The position numbers and the translations under genes are program-made. This document shows, in pieces, positions 1 to 5,974 of a stretch of 6,720 nt of DNA. The stretch's first letter is position 1. Every line of letters starts with the position of its first letter. The notes beneath the pieces are model-generated. The model made no database searches. It worked only from the letters and a program-made list of their open reading frames with translations, and was not told the origin of the DNA. Source of the stretch: Desulfovibrio sp. UBA6121 (GTDB taxonomy: Bacteria > Desulfobacterota > Desulfovibrionia > Desulfovibrionales > Desulfovibrionaceae); the NCBI GenBank assembly GCA_002422505.1, contig DIVX01000122.1, forward strand, positions 1-6,720, given 5' to 3'.

Positions 1-18
1 CCCTTGGCGGTGGGGGGG

Positions 19-45
19 GCGGGGGGAGGCGGAGCCTGCCCCCGC
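19..45 (-). terminator. Possible GC-rich terminator hairpin after the DUF1254 gene
   Basis: Two 12-nt arms (19-30 and 34-45) are complementary except for one mismatch and enclose a 3-nt loop. Read on the minus strand, the hairpin begins 13 nt after the TAG stop of the DUF1254/DUF1214 gene, which is where a terminator would sit. No T-tract follows it; a C-run does. It is therefore not a classical intrinsic terminator and may act only as an mRNA 3'-end structure or a pause site. Confidence 0.4.
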
Positions 46-58
46 GTTGCTCTGCCCG

Positions 59-1522
59 CTAGGGAACCTCGACAATGGCTGGCGGCGGCCACGAGCCGTC
101 CAGGATGGAAGGCGGCGCGGCCTTGGGCCGGTAGAGCCGCAAGATGGGGTTCATCTGTCCTTCTGGCGCGGGCAGCCAGTTGGAGCGCTTGGCCGGGCCG
201 GGGTCTTCGCGCTGCAGGTAGAGTTCAATGGAGCCGTCGGCGTTGGGCTTGAGCGCATCGCGCGGGCTCAGGGTGTAGCGGTTCAGCGGGTTGTCCACAA
301 AGTAGAAATTCTTGTCGTACATCGTCAGCGACCAAAACCCGTCCACCGGCGGCAGCTGGCCTTTTTCGAAGCGCATGACGTACTTGCGCGCCCAGGACAG
401 CTTCTTGCCCGGTGCGGCGTAGGCCGGGTAGACCGCGTCCTGCGGGAGGTTTGCGCCCAGACCCAGGGCGGCCACCATGGCCCGCAGCATGTACTGCATG
501 CCGTACTGCCCCAGGTTGGTGCGCACCAGCCAGCCGTTCACCAGCCCTTCATCCTTGTTGGCATAGGCCATGAGCCGCCGGAAGGCCTCCCTGGGCACAT
601 CGGCCAACTGTGCGCGCTGCTGCGGCGAAAAGCGCTCCAGGCGGAAGGGCTGGCCCGGCGCAAGGCCCAGCCGGGCCATGCGCTCCAGTTGGGGGGCGTC
701 CTCAACGGCGGGAGGGTTGCCGAGCATCAACGTGGACAGCAGGCTGAAATAGCTCTCGATGTCCAGGGCGTTCACCTGGTTGCGCAGTGTAGTTTGCATG
801 TCCACCCCGGAGTCCACGGCGCTTTTGGGCGGGGCGAAGAGCGCGCCGTAGGCCGAAAGCGGCGTCAACGCATAGGCGTTTTGCAGGGCATGCACGGCCC
901 GGTAGTCCTCAGCCGTGCCGTCGCAATAGGTGCGCCCCAAAATCCACACCATGTTCGTGGGGGATGCAATCCGCGTCACGCCGGGGGGCAGCGCCCCCGT
1001 GAAGCCCGGCCCGGTGAGCGCGAAAACCTGCGCCCCGTCGCCCGTGGTGCGCGTGCCCGGGGAGGCGAACACGTCCGTCCAGCCGGACATCATGGGCATG
1101 AGAAAATAGCGGCCGCGCATGTCCGGCAGGGAGAGCACGTAGGGTTCCTTGGCTAGGTCCAGCCAGGCGATGGAATAGAGCGTGTCGGCGTTGGGGGTGG
1201 TGAAGTCGCGGAAGGCGGCGTCGGGGTACTGCCGCATGTTGGCGAAACGGCCCATGGGCGCGCGCCGCGCGTCCGGCTCGGCCACGTTGGTCATCACCCG
1301 GCGCGTCAGCTCCATGGTCACCAGCGGGTAGCCGTACAGATAGGCGTCAATGGCAGTCTCGTACAGTTCGGCGTCGCTCAGGGGCGCTTGCAGGGCCGGG
1401 CTTTCCGAGGGCGGGGCGGCGCAGGCGGGCGCGGCAAGGGCGATGAGGGCGACGAGGAGGGCCGAAACCATTGCCAGCAACACCCGGCGCGCGGCATGCC
1501 AGGGCAGAAGTTCAAGACTCAT
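59..1522 (-). CDS. Exported DUF1254/DUF1214 domain protein
   Basis: The protein has 487 residues, normal for the two-domain DUF1254-DUF1214 family. An N-terminal signal peptide is visible: Arg12-Arg13, a hydrophobic stretch at about 15-30, and an Ala-rich cleavage region near residues 34-37, so a periplasmic location is expected. The DUF1254 part (about 55-190) contains AYLYGYPLV, RRVMTN, PNADTLYS, GRYFLMPM and WTDVFASPG. The DUF1214 part (about 370-480) contains VDGFWSLTMYD, NWLPAPEG and a LRLYRPK/LDGSWPPP ending. These are the usual family signatures. The biochemical role of the family is not established and I assign none. I chose the ATG at 1522; a TTG five codons upstream at 1537 is also in frame, but it overlaps the G-rich stretch that best serves as a weak ribosome binding site. 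The gene follows rmuC on the same strand after 156 nt, with no clear promoter in between, so read-through from the rmuC operon is possible. Base composition is uniformly GC-rich. Confidence 0.9.
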   Translation of the reverse strand: MSLELLPWHAARRVLLAMVSALLVALIALAAPACAAPPSESPALQAPLSDAELYETAIDAYLYGYPLVTMELTRRVMTNVAEPDARRAPMGRFANMRQYPDAAFRDFTTPNADTLYSIAWLDLAKEPYVLSLPDMRGRYFLMPMMSGWTDVFASPGTRTTGDGAQVFALTGPGFTGALPPGVTRIASPTNMVWILGRTYCDGTAEDYRAVHALQNAYALTPLSAYGALFAPPKSAVDSGVDMQTTLRNQVNALDIESYFSLLSTLMLGNPPAVEDAPQLERMARLGLAPGQPFRLERFSPQQRAQLADVPREAFRRLMAYANKDEGLVNGWLVRTNLGQYGMQYMLRAMVAALGLGANLPQDAVYPAYAAPGKKLSWARKYVMRFEKGQLPPVDGFWSLTMYDKNFYFVDNPLNRYTLSPRDALKPNADGSIELYLQREDPGPAKRSNWLPAPEGQMNPILRLYRPKAAPPSILDGSWPPPAIVEVP

Positions 1523-1678
1523 GCGCTTTACCCCCAAGGTGGATGTTTCGCGGGTGTTTCTTCCGCCGCCGCGCTTCCGGGCGGGCGCGGAGGCCCCGGA
1601 CCGGAGGCTTGGCAGCGGGACATGGGGGCAGCCCCCGGCGCGGCAACGTTCTTTCGCGGCGTACGGTTTCGCGCCCGG

Positions 1679-3364
1679 CTATTCCTCGCTCGGCTGCACT
1701 TCGCTCTGCTGTAGTTCGCGGGTGCTCTTTTCGATCAATTGCAAATCAGGGACCTCGTCAATCGTCCCCGCCCCTAGCTCCTTCAGCTTCCTGGCCTGGG
1801 GCAATGCCCGCGACTCAAGGGAGCCAACAGCCTTATTGTAGCCTTCAACCGCAGAGCCCAACCCTTTCCCAATCCGGCCCATGTGCTCCACGAACGTGCA
1901 CATGCTCTTATACAGCTTTCGTCCTTGTTCGCTCACCTTCTGCGCGCTTTCCGCCACCGTTTCCTGCTGCCATCCATAGGCAACGGCCCTAAGCAACGCG
2001 ATGAGAGTCGTAGGCGATGCGACAATCACATTCTTGCTGACCCCTTCTTCAATAAGCCCAGGGTCGTGTTCCAAGGCGGAACTGAAGAATATTTCGCCCG
2101 GCAGGAACATGACCACGAACTCCGGCGTGGGTTTGATGTGATCGCAATAGCTCTTCTGCCCCAATTTGGTCATGTGGTCGCGTATCTGGCGAGCGTGGGA
2201 TTGCATGTTGCTTTTGCGGGTATCCTCATCCTGCGATTCGTAGGCGTTGAGGTAGGCCTCCAGCGGAGCCTTGGCGTCCACCACCACGTTCTTGCCGCCG
2301 GGCAGGCGCACCACCATATCCGGCCGCAGGCGGCCCTCCTCGGTGGTCACACTGGTCTGCTCGGAAAAGTCACAATAGTTGATCATGCCCGCCAGCTCCA
2401 CCACGCGCCGCAGCTGCATTTCGCCCCAGCGGCCGCGCACGGTGGGCCGGCGCAGGGCGTCCACCAGCTTGCGCGTCTCTTTTTTCAGGTCCACCTGATC
2501 GCTGGCCAGGAACTTCACCTGCTGGCACAGCTCCACGTAGGCGTTCTGGCGGCTCTTCTCCATGTCCTGAATGCGCGCGTCCACCAGGGTAAGGGATTCC
2601 TTGATGGGCTTCACCAGACCCTCGATGCTCTTCTGGCGCAGCTCCAGGTCGCCCTTGGCGGCTTCCTGGAACGTGGAAAGGTGGGCCTTGGCCAGCTCCA
2701 CAAAGCTCTGGTTGTTGTGCTTCAGCGCGTCGGCGGAAAGGGCCTTGAAGGTATCCTGCAATTTGGCCTGCAAGTCTTCCAGCAGGGCCTGCTTCTCGTT
2801 CGCCGCCTTGCGCTCCTCCTCCATGCGGGCCGCCAGGTCGCCCTCGCGCACCTTGAGGGCCGAAAGATCGGCGGAAATGGCGGTAAGCTGGGTTTCCAGA
2901 CCGGGCACGCGGGCGGCTATCTCCTCCGCGCTGGCGCGCTGGGCGGTTTCGGCGCGCAGGGCGTCTGCGGCCTTGAGGGCGGCGGCGCGGGCGGCGTCCA
3001 ACTCGGCGCGCAGGGCGGGCAGGCGCTCGGCCAGCTCGGCCTCGGCGGCCTTGGCCTGGGCCTCGGCGCTGGCGCGGCGGCCGGTCTCGGTGCGCAGGGC
3101 CTCCACGGTCTCCGTGGCTAGGCTGCGGGCGGCGTCCAAATCAACGCGCAGGCTCGCCAGCTGGGCCTCGGCCCCGCGCAGGCGCTCCACCAGGGCGGAT
3201 TCGCCGCTTCTGGCCTGGGCCAGGGCCTGGGCCAGGGCGGTTTCCGCCTCGGCCCGCTGGCGCGCGGTTTCCGCCGCAAGGCGGTTCTTGAGCAGCGCCG
3301 CCGCAAGCCCCACGCCGAACAGCAGGCCAAGAAGCAGGGCCAGGCCGCCCGTCAACGCCTCCAT
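1679..3364 (-). CDS. rmuC: RmuC-family DNA recombination protein
   Basis: The product has 561 residues, somewhat longer than E. coli RmuC (about 475), mainly because of a long coiled coil. Order of parts: one hydrophobic membrane segment (about 4-24), an Ala/Glu/Arg-rich coiled coil (about 25-200), then the RmuC domain (about 200-510). That domain shows GRWGE (311-315), RPDMVVRLP with Asp349, and VVDAKAPLEAY with Asp363 and Lys365, the pattern of a PD-(D/E)XK nuclease fold. RmuC proteins are linked genetically to limiting recombination at inverted repeats; the enzymatic activity here is inferred from the fold. The start codon lies 3 nt after the stop of the upstream flavoprotein gene and has no convincing Shine-Dalgarno sequence, so translational coupling is likely. 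Two oddities: residues 76-101 are repeated at 122-147, and the last third of the gene has clearly lower GC and different codons from the first part. Confidence 0.95.
   Translation of the reverse strand: MEALTGGLALLLGLLFGVGLAAALLKNRLAAETARQRAEAETALAQALAQARSGESALVERLRGAEAQLASLRVDLDAARSLATETVEALRTETGRRASAEAQAKAAEAELAERLPALRAELDAARAAALKAADALRAETAQRASAEEIAARVPGLETQLTAISADLSALKVREGDLAARMEEERKAANEKQALLEDLQAKLQDTFKALSADALKHNNQSFVELAKAHLSTFQEAAKGDLELRQKSIEGLVKPIKESLTLVDARIQDMEKSRQNAYVELCQQVKFLASDQVDLKKETRKLVDALRRPTVRGRWGEMQLRRVVELAGMINYCDFSEQTSVTTEEGRLRPDMVVRLPGGKNVVVDAKAPLEAYLNAYESQDEDTRKSNMQSHARQIRDHMTKLGQKSYCDHIKPTPEFVVMFLPGEIFFSSALEHDPGLIEEGVSKNVIVASPTTLIALLRAVAYGWQQETVAESAQKVSEQGRKLYKSMCTFVEHMGRIGKGLGSAVEGYNKAVGSLESRALPQARKLKELGAGTIDEVPDLQLIEKSTRELQQSEVQPSEE
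2924..3137 (-). repeat. Internal duplication in the RmuC coiled coil
   Basis: Residues 76-101 and 122-147 of RmuC align without gaps at an offset of 46 residues. Both copies begin LDAAR, have an (A/T)xALRxET core and end in RASAE. The nucleotides are also similar, for example gcgggcggcgtccaa in both copies. The copies have diverged and the offset is not a multiple of seven, so heptad phase shifts slightly between them. It is probably an old tandem duplication that lengthened the coiled coil. Confidence 0.65.
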
Positions 3365-3367
3365 GGA

Positions 3368-3940
3368 CTAGGCCGCCAGCTTCTTGAGCAGCCAGGCCAT
3401 GTTCTGCCCCAGCACGCGCATGGTGTTCAGGCCTTCGTCGTCGCCCTTCACCTGGCCGGGCTCCCGCCCGTAGCCCATGTTCCAGTAGCTGGAGCCGGGC
3501 ACCACCATCTGGCCGATGAAGAAAAAGTGGTTCAGGGTGTCGAAGGTATGGATGGCCCCGCCCCGGCGCGCGGTGACCACGGCCGCCCCGGCCTTGCGGG
3601 CGAACATGTCGCCGTTGGCGCGGGCCACCATGCCTGCGCGGTCCATAAGGGCCTTCATGTTGCTGGTCACATCCGCAAAATAGGTGGGCGAGCCGAGCAG
3701 AATGCCGTCCGCCGCGATCATCTTTTCCACGTAGCTGTTCAGAACATCGTCCACGGCGCAGCGCATGTCCTTGTTTTCAAAGCACTTGTAGCAGGCGATG
3801 CAGCCCTGGAGGCACTTTGGCCCCAGTTGCAGCAGTTCTGTTTCAAGCCCCTCGGCCTGCAGGGCATCCAGGGCGGTGCCGAGCATGATTGCGGTATTGC
3901 CGTTGAGCCGTGCGCTGCCGTTGATGCCGAGAACCTTCAT
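3368..3940 (-). CDS. Flavodoxin-fold NAD(P)H-dependent FMN reductase / iron-sulfur flavoprotein
   Basis: The protein has 190 residues. A flavodoxin-like fold is indicated by the N-terminal strand MKVLGINGSA and the FMN phosphate loop GSARLNGNT (8-16), and by LLGSPTYFADVTSNMKALMDR (split here only by position: 81-101), the usual second flavin contact. Between them is a compact cysteine cluster, Cys47-x2-Cys50-x2-Cys53-x7-Cys61, with an extra Cys43. This spacing matches the CX2CX2CX4-7C motif of archaeal/anaerobe iron-sulfur flavoproteins, so a [4Fe-4S] cluster next to FMN is inferred. Such proteins pass electrons to oxygen species or other acceptors in anaerobes; the substrate here is unknown. 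The ATG overlaps the TGA of the PilZ gene (ATGA) and is preceded by AAAGGAG (3948-3954) with 7-nt spacing, which fixes the start. rmuC begins 3 nt after its stop. No signal peptide is seen, so it is cytoplasmic. Confidence 0.85.
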   Translation of the reverse strand: MKVLGINGSARLNGNTAIMLGTALDALQAEGLETELLQLGPKCLQGCIACYKCFENKDMRCAVDDVLNSYVEKMIAADGILLGSPTYFADVTSNMKALMDRAGMVARANGDMFARKAGAAVVTARRGGAIHTFDTLNHFFFIGQMVVPGSSYWNMGYGREPGQVKGDDEGLNTMRVLGQNMAWLLKKLAA

Positions 3941-4869
3941 GTGCGATCTCCTTTGTTTTCATCCTGTGTGCGCCTGGCCCAGGAAACGCCCTGGGGGCTG
4001 CTGTCGTCGGCCATGCCCACGTGGCTGAAGCCGATGGCGATGCGGCGCATGGTTCCGCCGGGGCCTTGGGTTTCGCCCAGGCCGCGCACCTCGCCCGCAT
4101 ACCAGTAAGGCTTGAACTGCTTTTCCCGGAACAGGAACAACGAGCACTTGAGCACCACGGCGGAGCCCAGGACCAGCGCGTCCGGCGTCTGCTCCGCGCG
4201 CACCTCAAGGGCCAGGCCCCCGGCGGAGATGTTCGTCACCGCGTTTTCCTGGCCATGGGCGCCCTCGTAAGCGTTCACGGAAATATCCGGCGCGGCGTCC
4301 GGGAAATAGCGTTCGGTCGTGTCCGGCTCGGCCAGCCACAGGCGCACGCGCACAAAGCGCTGGTCGCTCACGCGCTTTCTGGGGTGCCGCCTGCGCGCAA
4401 TGGACAACAGCTCCGTGGGCGGGCCCAGGGTCAGGCGCGGGGGCTCAAGGCCGGTGTCCACGCTGGCGATGACCGTCTCAAAGGCGTTGACCTGCCTGCC
4501 CCCCAGGCGCTGCGGGGTGAAGAAGCAGGTCACGGGCGCGCCGGGCGCGGCCTCCAGGCCCTGGGCCGAGGCGAAAATTTCGCAGATGAGGCCATCAGGG
4601 CTGGCGGCGCGGGCCACGCAGCGGGCCAGGGGCTCGTAGGGCGCGTCTTCGCCCAGGGCCGAGTTGCCGTTTGCGTCCAGCCAGGCGCGCGGCATCACGT
4701 CCAGCTCCACGCCTGCGGCGGCCAGGGCCTGCAAGGCCGGGAGCAGGTGCTTGCCCCCCGCCTGGGCCGGAGCCACGCAGCGCCGCTTCAGGCGTCCCAG
4801 GGCATAGCCCAGCGCAGCGGAAACCACCGCCACCAGCCCAAGGCCGCCCCACATCGCCACGTCGCCCAT
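3937..4869 (-). CDS. Membrane-anchored PilZ (YcgR-like) c-di-GMP-binding protein
   Basis: From the ATG at 4869 the protein has 310 residues. It starts with one membrane segment (about 6-25) followed by RLKRR, which by the positive-inside rule places the rest in the cytoplasm. The middle (about 95-155) ends with a pattern like the YcgR N-terminal domain: FETVIASV, then PRLTLGPPTELLS. The PilZ domain (about 158-285) follows directly, with RRRHPRK containing an RxxxR motif (Arg160, Arg164) and NISAGG matching [D/N]xSxxG (Asn213, Ser215, Gly218). Both halves of the c-di-GMP site are thus intact. YcgR-like proteins link c-di-GMP to motility or surface behaviour; the output here is unknown. An in-frame TTG at 4881 and an ATG at 4854 are alternative starts; 4869 keeps the whole membrane segment and has a G-rich stretch before it. 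The gene heads a three-gene operon with the flavoprotein and rmuC. Confidence 0.88.
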   Translation of the reverse strand: MGDVAMWGGLGLVAVVSAALGYALGRLKRRCVAPAQAGGKHLLPALQALAAAGVELDVMPRAWLDANGNSALGEDAPYEPLARCVARAASPDGLICEIFASAQGLEAAPGAPVTCFFTPQRLGGRQVNAFETVIASVDTGLEPPRLTLGPPTELLSIARRRHPRKRVSDQRFVRVRLWLAEPDTTERYFPDAAPDISVNAYEGAHGQENAVTNISAGGLALEVRAEQTPDALVLGSAVVLKCSLFLFREKQFKPYWYAGEVRGLGETQGPGGTMRRIAIGFSHVGMADDSSPQGVSWARRTQDENKGDRT

Positions 4870-4898
4870 CGCGCCCCCCAAAATTTCAGGATGCCGGA

Positions 4899-4928
4899 AG
4901 GATACGTGGCGCGCGCGGGCCTTGTCAA
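4899..4928 (-). promoter_or_regulatory. Sigma70-type promoter of the PilZ-flavoprotein-rmuC operon
   Basis: On the minus strand a perfect TTGACA (4923-4928) is followed after 18 nt by TATCCT (4899-4904), four of six matches to TATAAT. Transcription would begin near 4892, leaving a leader of about 20 nt before the ATG at 4869. The elements lie in an A/T-rich island within GC-rich surroundings. Near-identical 10-mers flank the core: CTGAAAATTT (4927-4936) overlaps the upstream edge of the -35 box and CTGAAATTTT (4880-4889) lies past the expected start point. Confidence 0.7.
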
Positions 4929-4959
4929 ATTTTCAGACGCTGGCAGGTTTCACCCGACC

Positions 4960-4992
4960 AGCTTCGTCCCAGTTTCGCCCCGGCTTCGCCGT
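4960..4992. repeat. Three degenerate 11-bp tandem repeats upstream of the operon promoter
   Basis: Units agcttcgtccc (4960-4970), agtttcgcccc (4971-4981) and ggcttcgccgt (4982-4992) follow one another without gaps and share a TTCG core. They lie about 30-70 bp upstream of the -35 box of the PilZ-operon promoter. The period is close to one DNA turn, so the units would face the same side of the helix. A regulatory role is only inferred; low-complexity GC-rich sequence could produce the same pattern. Confidence 0.4.
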
Positions 4993-5044
4993 CTCAGGCG
5001 TGCAGGCCGGAGTGCGCGGCAACGCCAGGGCCATGCAGACGCTA

Positions 5045-5239
5045 TTACGCGCTGCGGAACACGTCGTACAACTCCGGGCTCACCTCAATCACGAAATGCC
5101 CGGCCTCCACGCGCATGCGCACGTTAAGCGCGGGCACCAGGGCCATGTCCTCGGCCACGTTGGCCCATTTGCCCAGCAGGGCCTTGGGGTCGGCATCATC
5201 CACAGGCAGCTTCTCAGCGAAAATCCATTCCGAATCCAT
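5045..5239 (-). CDS. Small hypothetical protein, 64 residues
   Basis: I do not recognise a family. The start is well supported: AAAGGAG (5246-5252) lies 6 nt before the ATG at 5239, and the gene ends with TAA. The protein is acidic and soluble-looking, with no signal peptide, membrane segment or cysteine. The first half, from EWIFAEKLPVDDADPKALLG, looks helical and charged; the second half (VRMRVEAGHFVIEVSPELYD) looks like two beta strands. It stands between the secreted Ala/Pro-rich protein gene and the PilZ operon, all on the same strand, with 143-nt and 175-nt gaps, so it is probably its own transcription unit or a loose cotranscript. A weak promoter-like TTTTGG, 17 nt, TAAAAC can be seen in the gap before it. 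Confidence 0.7.
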   Translation of the reverse strand: MDSEWIFAEKLPVDDADPKALLGKWANVAEDMALVPALNVRMRVEAGHFVIEVSPELYDVFRSA

Positions 5240-5330
5240 GACATGCTCCTTTGAGCGTGGGTGCTTTGCACGGTTTTAGCGGGCTGGTTGCCGGGCCAAA
5301 AGCCACGGCGGCCCGCAGGGGGCGAAGAAT

Positions 5331-5347
5331 GCCAGATCGCCTCTGGC
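5331..5347 (-). terminator. Possible weak terminator hairpin after the secreted-protein gene
   Basis: GCCAGA and TCTGGC form a perfect 6-bp stem around a 5-nt loop. On the minus strand it starts 35 nt after the stop of the secreted-protein gene and is followed by ATTCTTCG, only a partial T-tract. It could end that transcript or reduce read-through into the 64-residue gene. Confidence 0.3.
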
Positions 5348-5382
5348 GCGTCGAGAGGAATCGGCGCGGCGCATCCCCCAGC

Positions 5383-5814
5383 CTAGCGGTGCGGCCTGCC
5401 TGCGGGCGTCACCGTGGGCCATACCTGGATGGGCTGCTGCTCCAGCGGATACGGCTCCTGGGTCTTTTGCGGCGGGTTGTGGCGCATCACCGTGTCGCCG
5501 GTGGCGTCGTCGCGCCCAAGCTGAATGGTGCCCGTGCCCGTGCCCATGTCGTAGTCCTGGCGATTTTTCGCCGTGTCCTTGTTGGGAAACTTCGGCTGCG
5601 GCTCGTCCGTCTTGGCAGCTGGGGCCTGTTGGGCGGGCGCGGCCTGGGCGGGCGCGGCAGTCGCCTTGGCGGCGGCAGGATCGGTGAACGTAAGCGGCAC
5701 CGGCGCGCCCACCGGCCCCCGCACGGCGTTTTGGGCTGCGGCGGGCAGGGCCCAGGCCAGCAGCAGGGCCATTACGCCCAGGCGAAAAAAAATCCATTTG
5801 CACTTCGGGAGCAT
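5383..5814 (-). CDS. Secreted Ala/Pro-rich hypothetical protein
   Basis: The protein has 143 residues from the ATG at 5814, chosen because GTGGAGG (5820-5826) lies 5 nt upstream; an in-frame GTG at 5826 is part of that binding site. A clear signal peptide is present: Lys4, Lys6 and Arg11, a hydrophobic core at about 13-23, and LPAAA-QN, with likely cleavage after Ala27. No lipobox is seen, so a free periplasmic or secreted protein is expected. Residues 47-68 are a low-complexity Ala/Pro/Gln linker. The rest is hydrophilic, with MGTGTGTIQLG (90-100) and a Pro/Gln-rich tail (114-137), and looks largely disordered. I recognise no family. The gene is divergent from purM, and promoter-like elements for both overlap between them. 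Confidence 0.75.
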   Translation of the reverse strand: MLPKCKWIFFRLGVMALLLAWALPAAAQNAVRGPVGAPVPLTFTDPAAAKATAAPAQAAPAQQAPAAKTDEPQPKFPNKDTAKNRQDYDMGTGTGTIQLGRDDATGDTVMRHNPPQKTQEPYPLEQQPIQVWPTVTPAGRPHR

Positions 5815-5842
5815 GGCTGCCTCCACGGGCGCGTTGCCCGCC

Positions 5843-5864
5843 TCCTGGCCGGGGTGCGCCAGGA
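5843..5864. repeat. Perfect 7-bp inverted repeat between the secreted-protein gene and purM
   Basis: tcctggc (5843-5849) and gccagga (5858-5864) are exact inverse complements separated by 8 nt. The element falls in the predicted leader of the minus-strand gene and just upstream of the -35-like box for purM. It could be an RNA hairpin or an operator; the sequence alone does not decide. Confidence 0.4.
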
Positions 5865-5872
5865 ATTAAGGT

Positions 5873-5901
5873 TTGAATCTTGCCCGGCTTCAGTATACAC
5901 T
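5873..5901 (+). promoter_or_regulatory. Candidate purM promoter
   Basis: TTGAAT (5873-5878) is followed after 17 nt by TACACT (5896-5901); TATACA (5894-5899) at 15 nt is the alternative -10. Each box matches the sigma70 consensus at four of six positions. It is the best plus-strand candidate before purM, with a leader of about 70 nt. Confidence 0.4.
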
Positions 5902-5921
5902 TGCTCGCTTGAAAGAATCAA
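5892..5921 (-). promoter_or_regulatory. Candidate promoter of the secreted-protein gene
   Basis: On the minus strand TTGATT (5916-5921) is followed after 18 nt by TATACT (5892-5897), a five-of-six -10 box. The leader would be about 70 nt. Its -10 box shares the palindrome GTATAC (5893-5898) with the candidate purM promoter on the other strand. Confidence 0.45.
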
Positions 5922-5974
5922 TGGCACAGTCGGCCCCGCCGATAGCTCAAGCCCACGCAGAAGGAGTACACAGC

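Noticed and set aside
12..26. G-run (8 then 6 G) as a G-quadruplex
   Set aside because: Four separate tracts of three G with proper loops cannot be drawn without a zero-length loop; the hairpin at 19-45 explains the stretch better.
47..1156. Long plus-strand open frame of 369 codons opposite the DUF1254 gene
   Set aside because: It lies wholly antisense to a gene with clear family motifs. Its product is rich in His, Arg and Gly as expected of a GC-rich shadow frame.
1528..1623. 31-codon leader-peptide-like frame just before the DUF1254 gene
   Set aside because: Its ATG has no ribosome binding site, the peptide is Pro/Ala-rich, and short open frames are frequent by chance in such GC-rich DNA.
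1624..1636. GGGGG-CAG-CCCCC hairpin between rmuC and the DUF1254 gene as a terminator
   Set aside because: The stem has only 5 bp and no T-tract follows; G and C runs of this size are expected in the local composition.
1883..3121. Plus-strand open frame of 412 codons opposite rmuC
   Set aside because: Antisense to a well-identified gene; repetitive Leu/His/Gly-rich composition and no recognisable domain.
4021..5127. Plus-strand open frame of 368 codons across the PilZ gene and its promoter
   Set aside because: It runs antisense through the PilZ gene, its promoter and the end of the 64-residue gene, with shadow-type composition.
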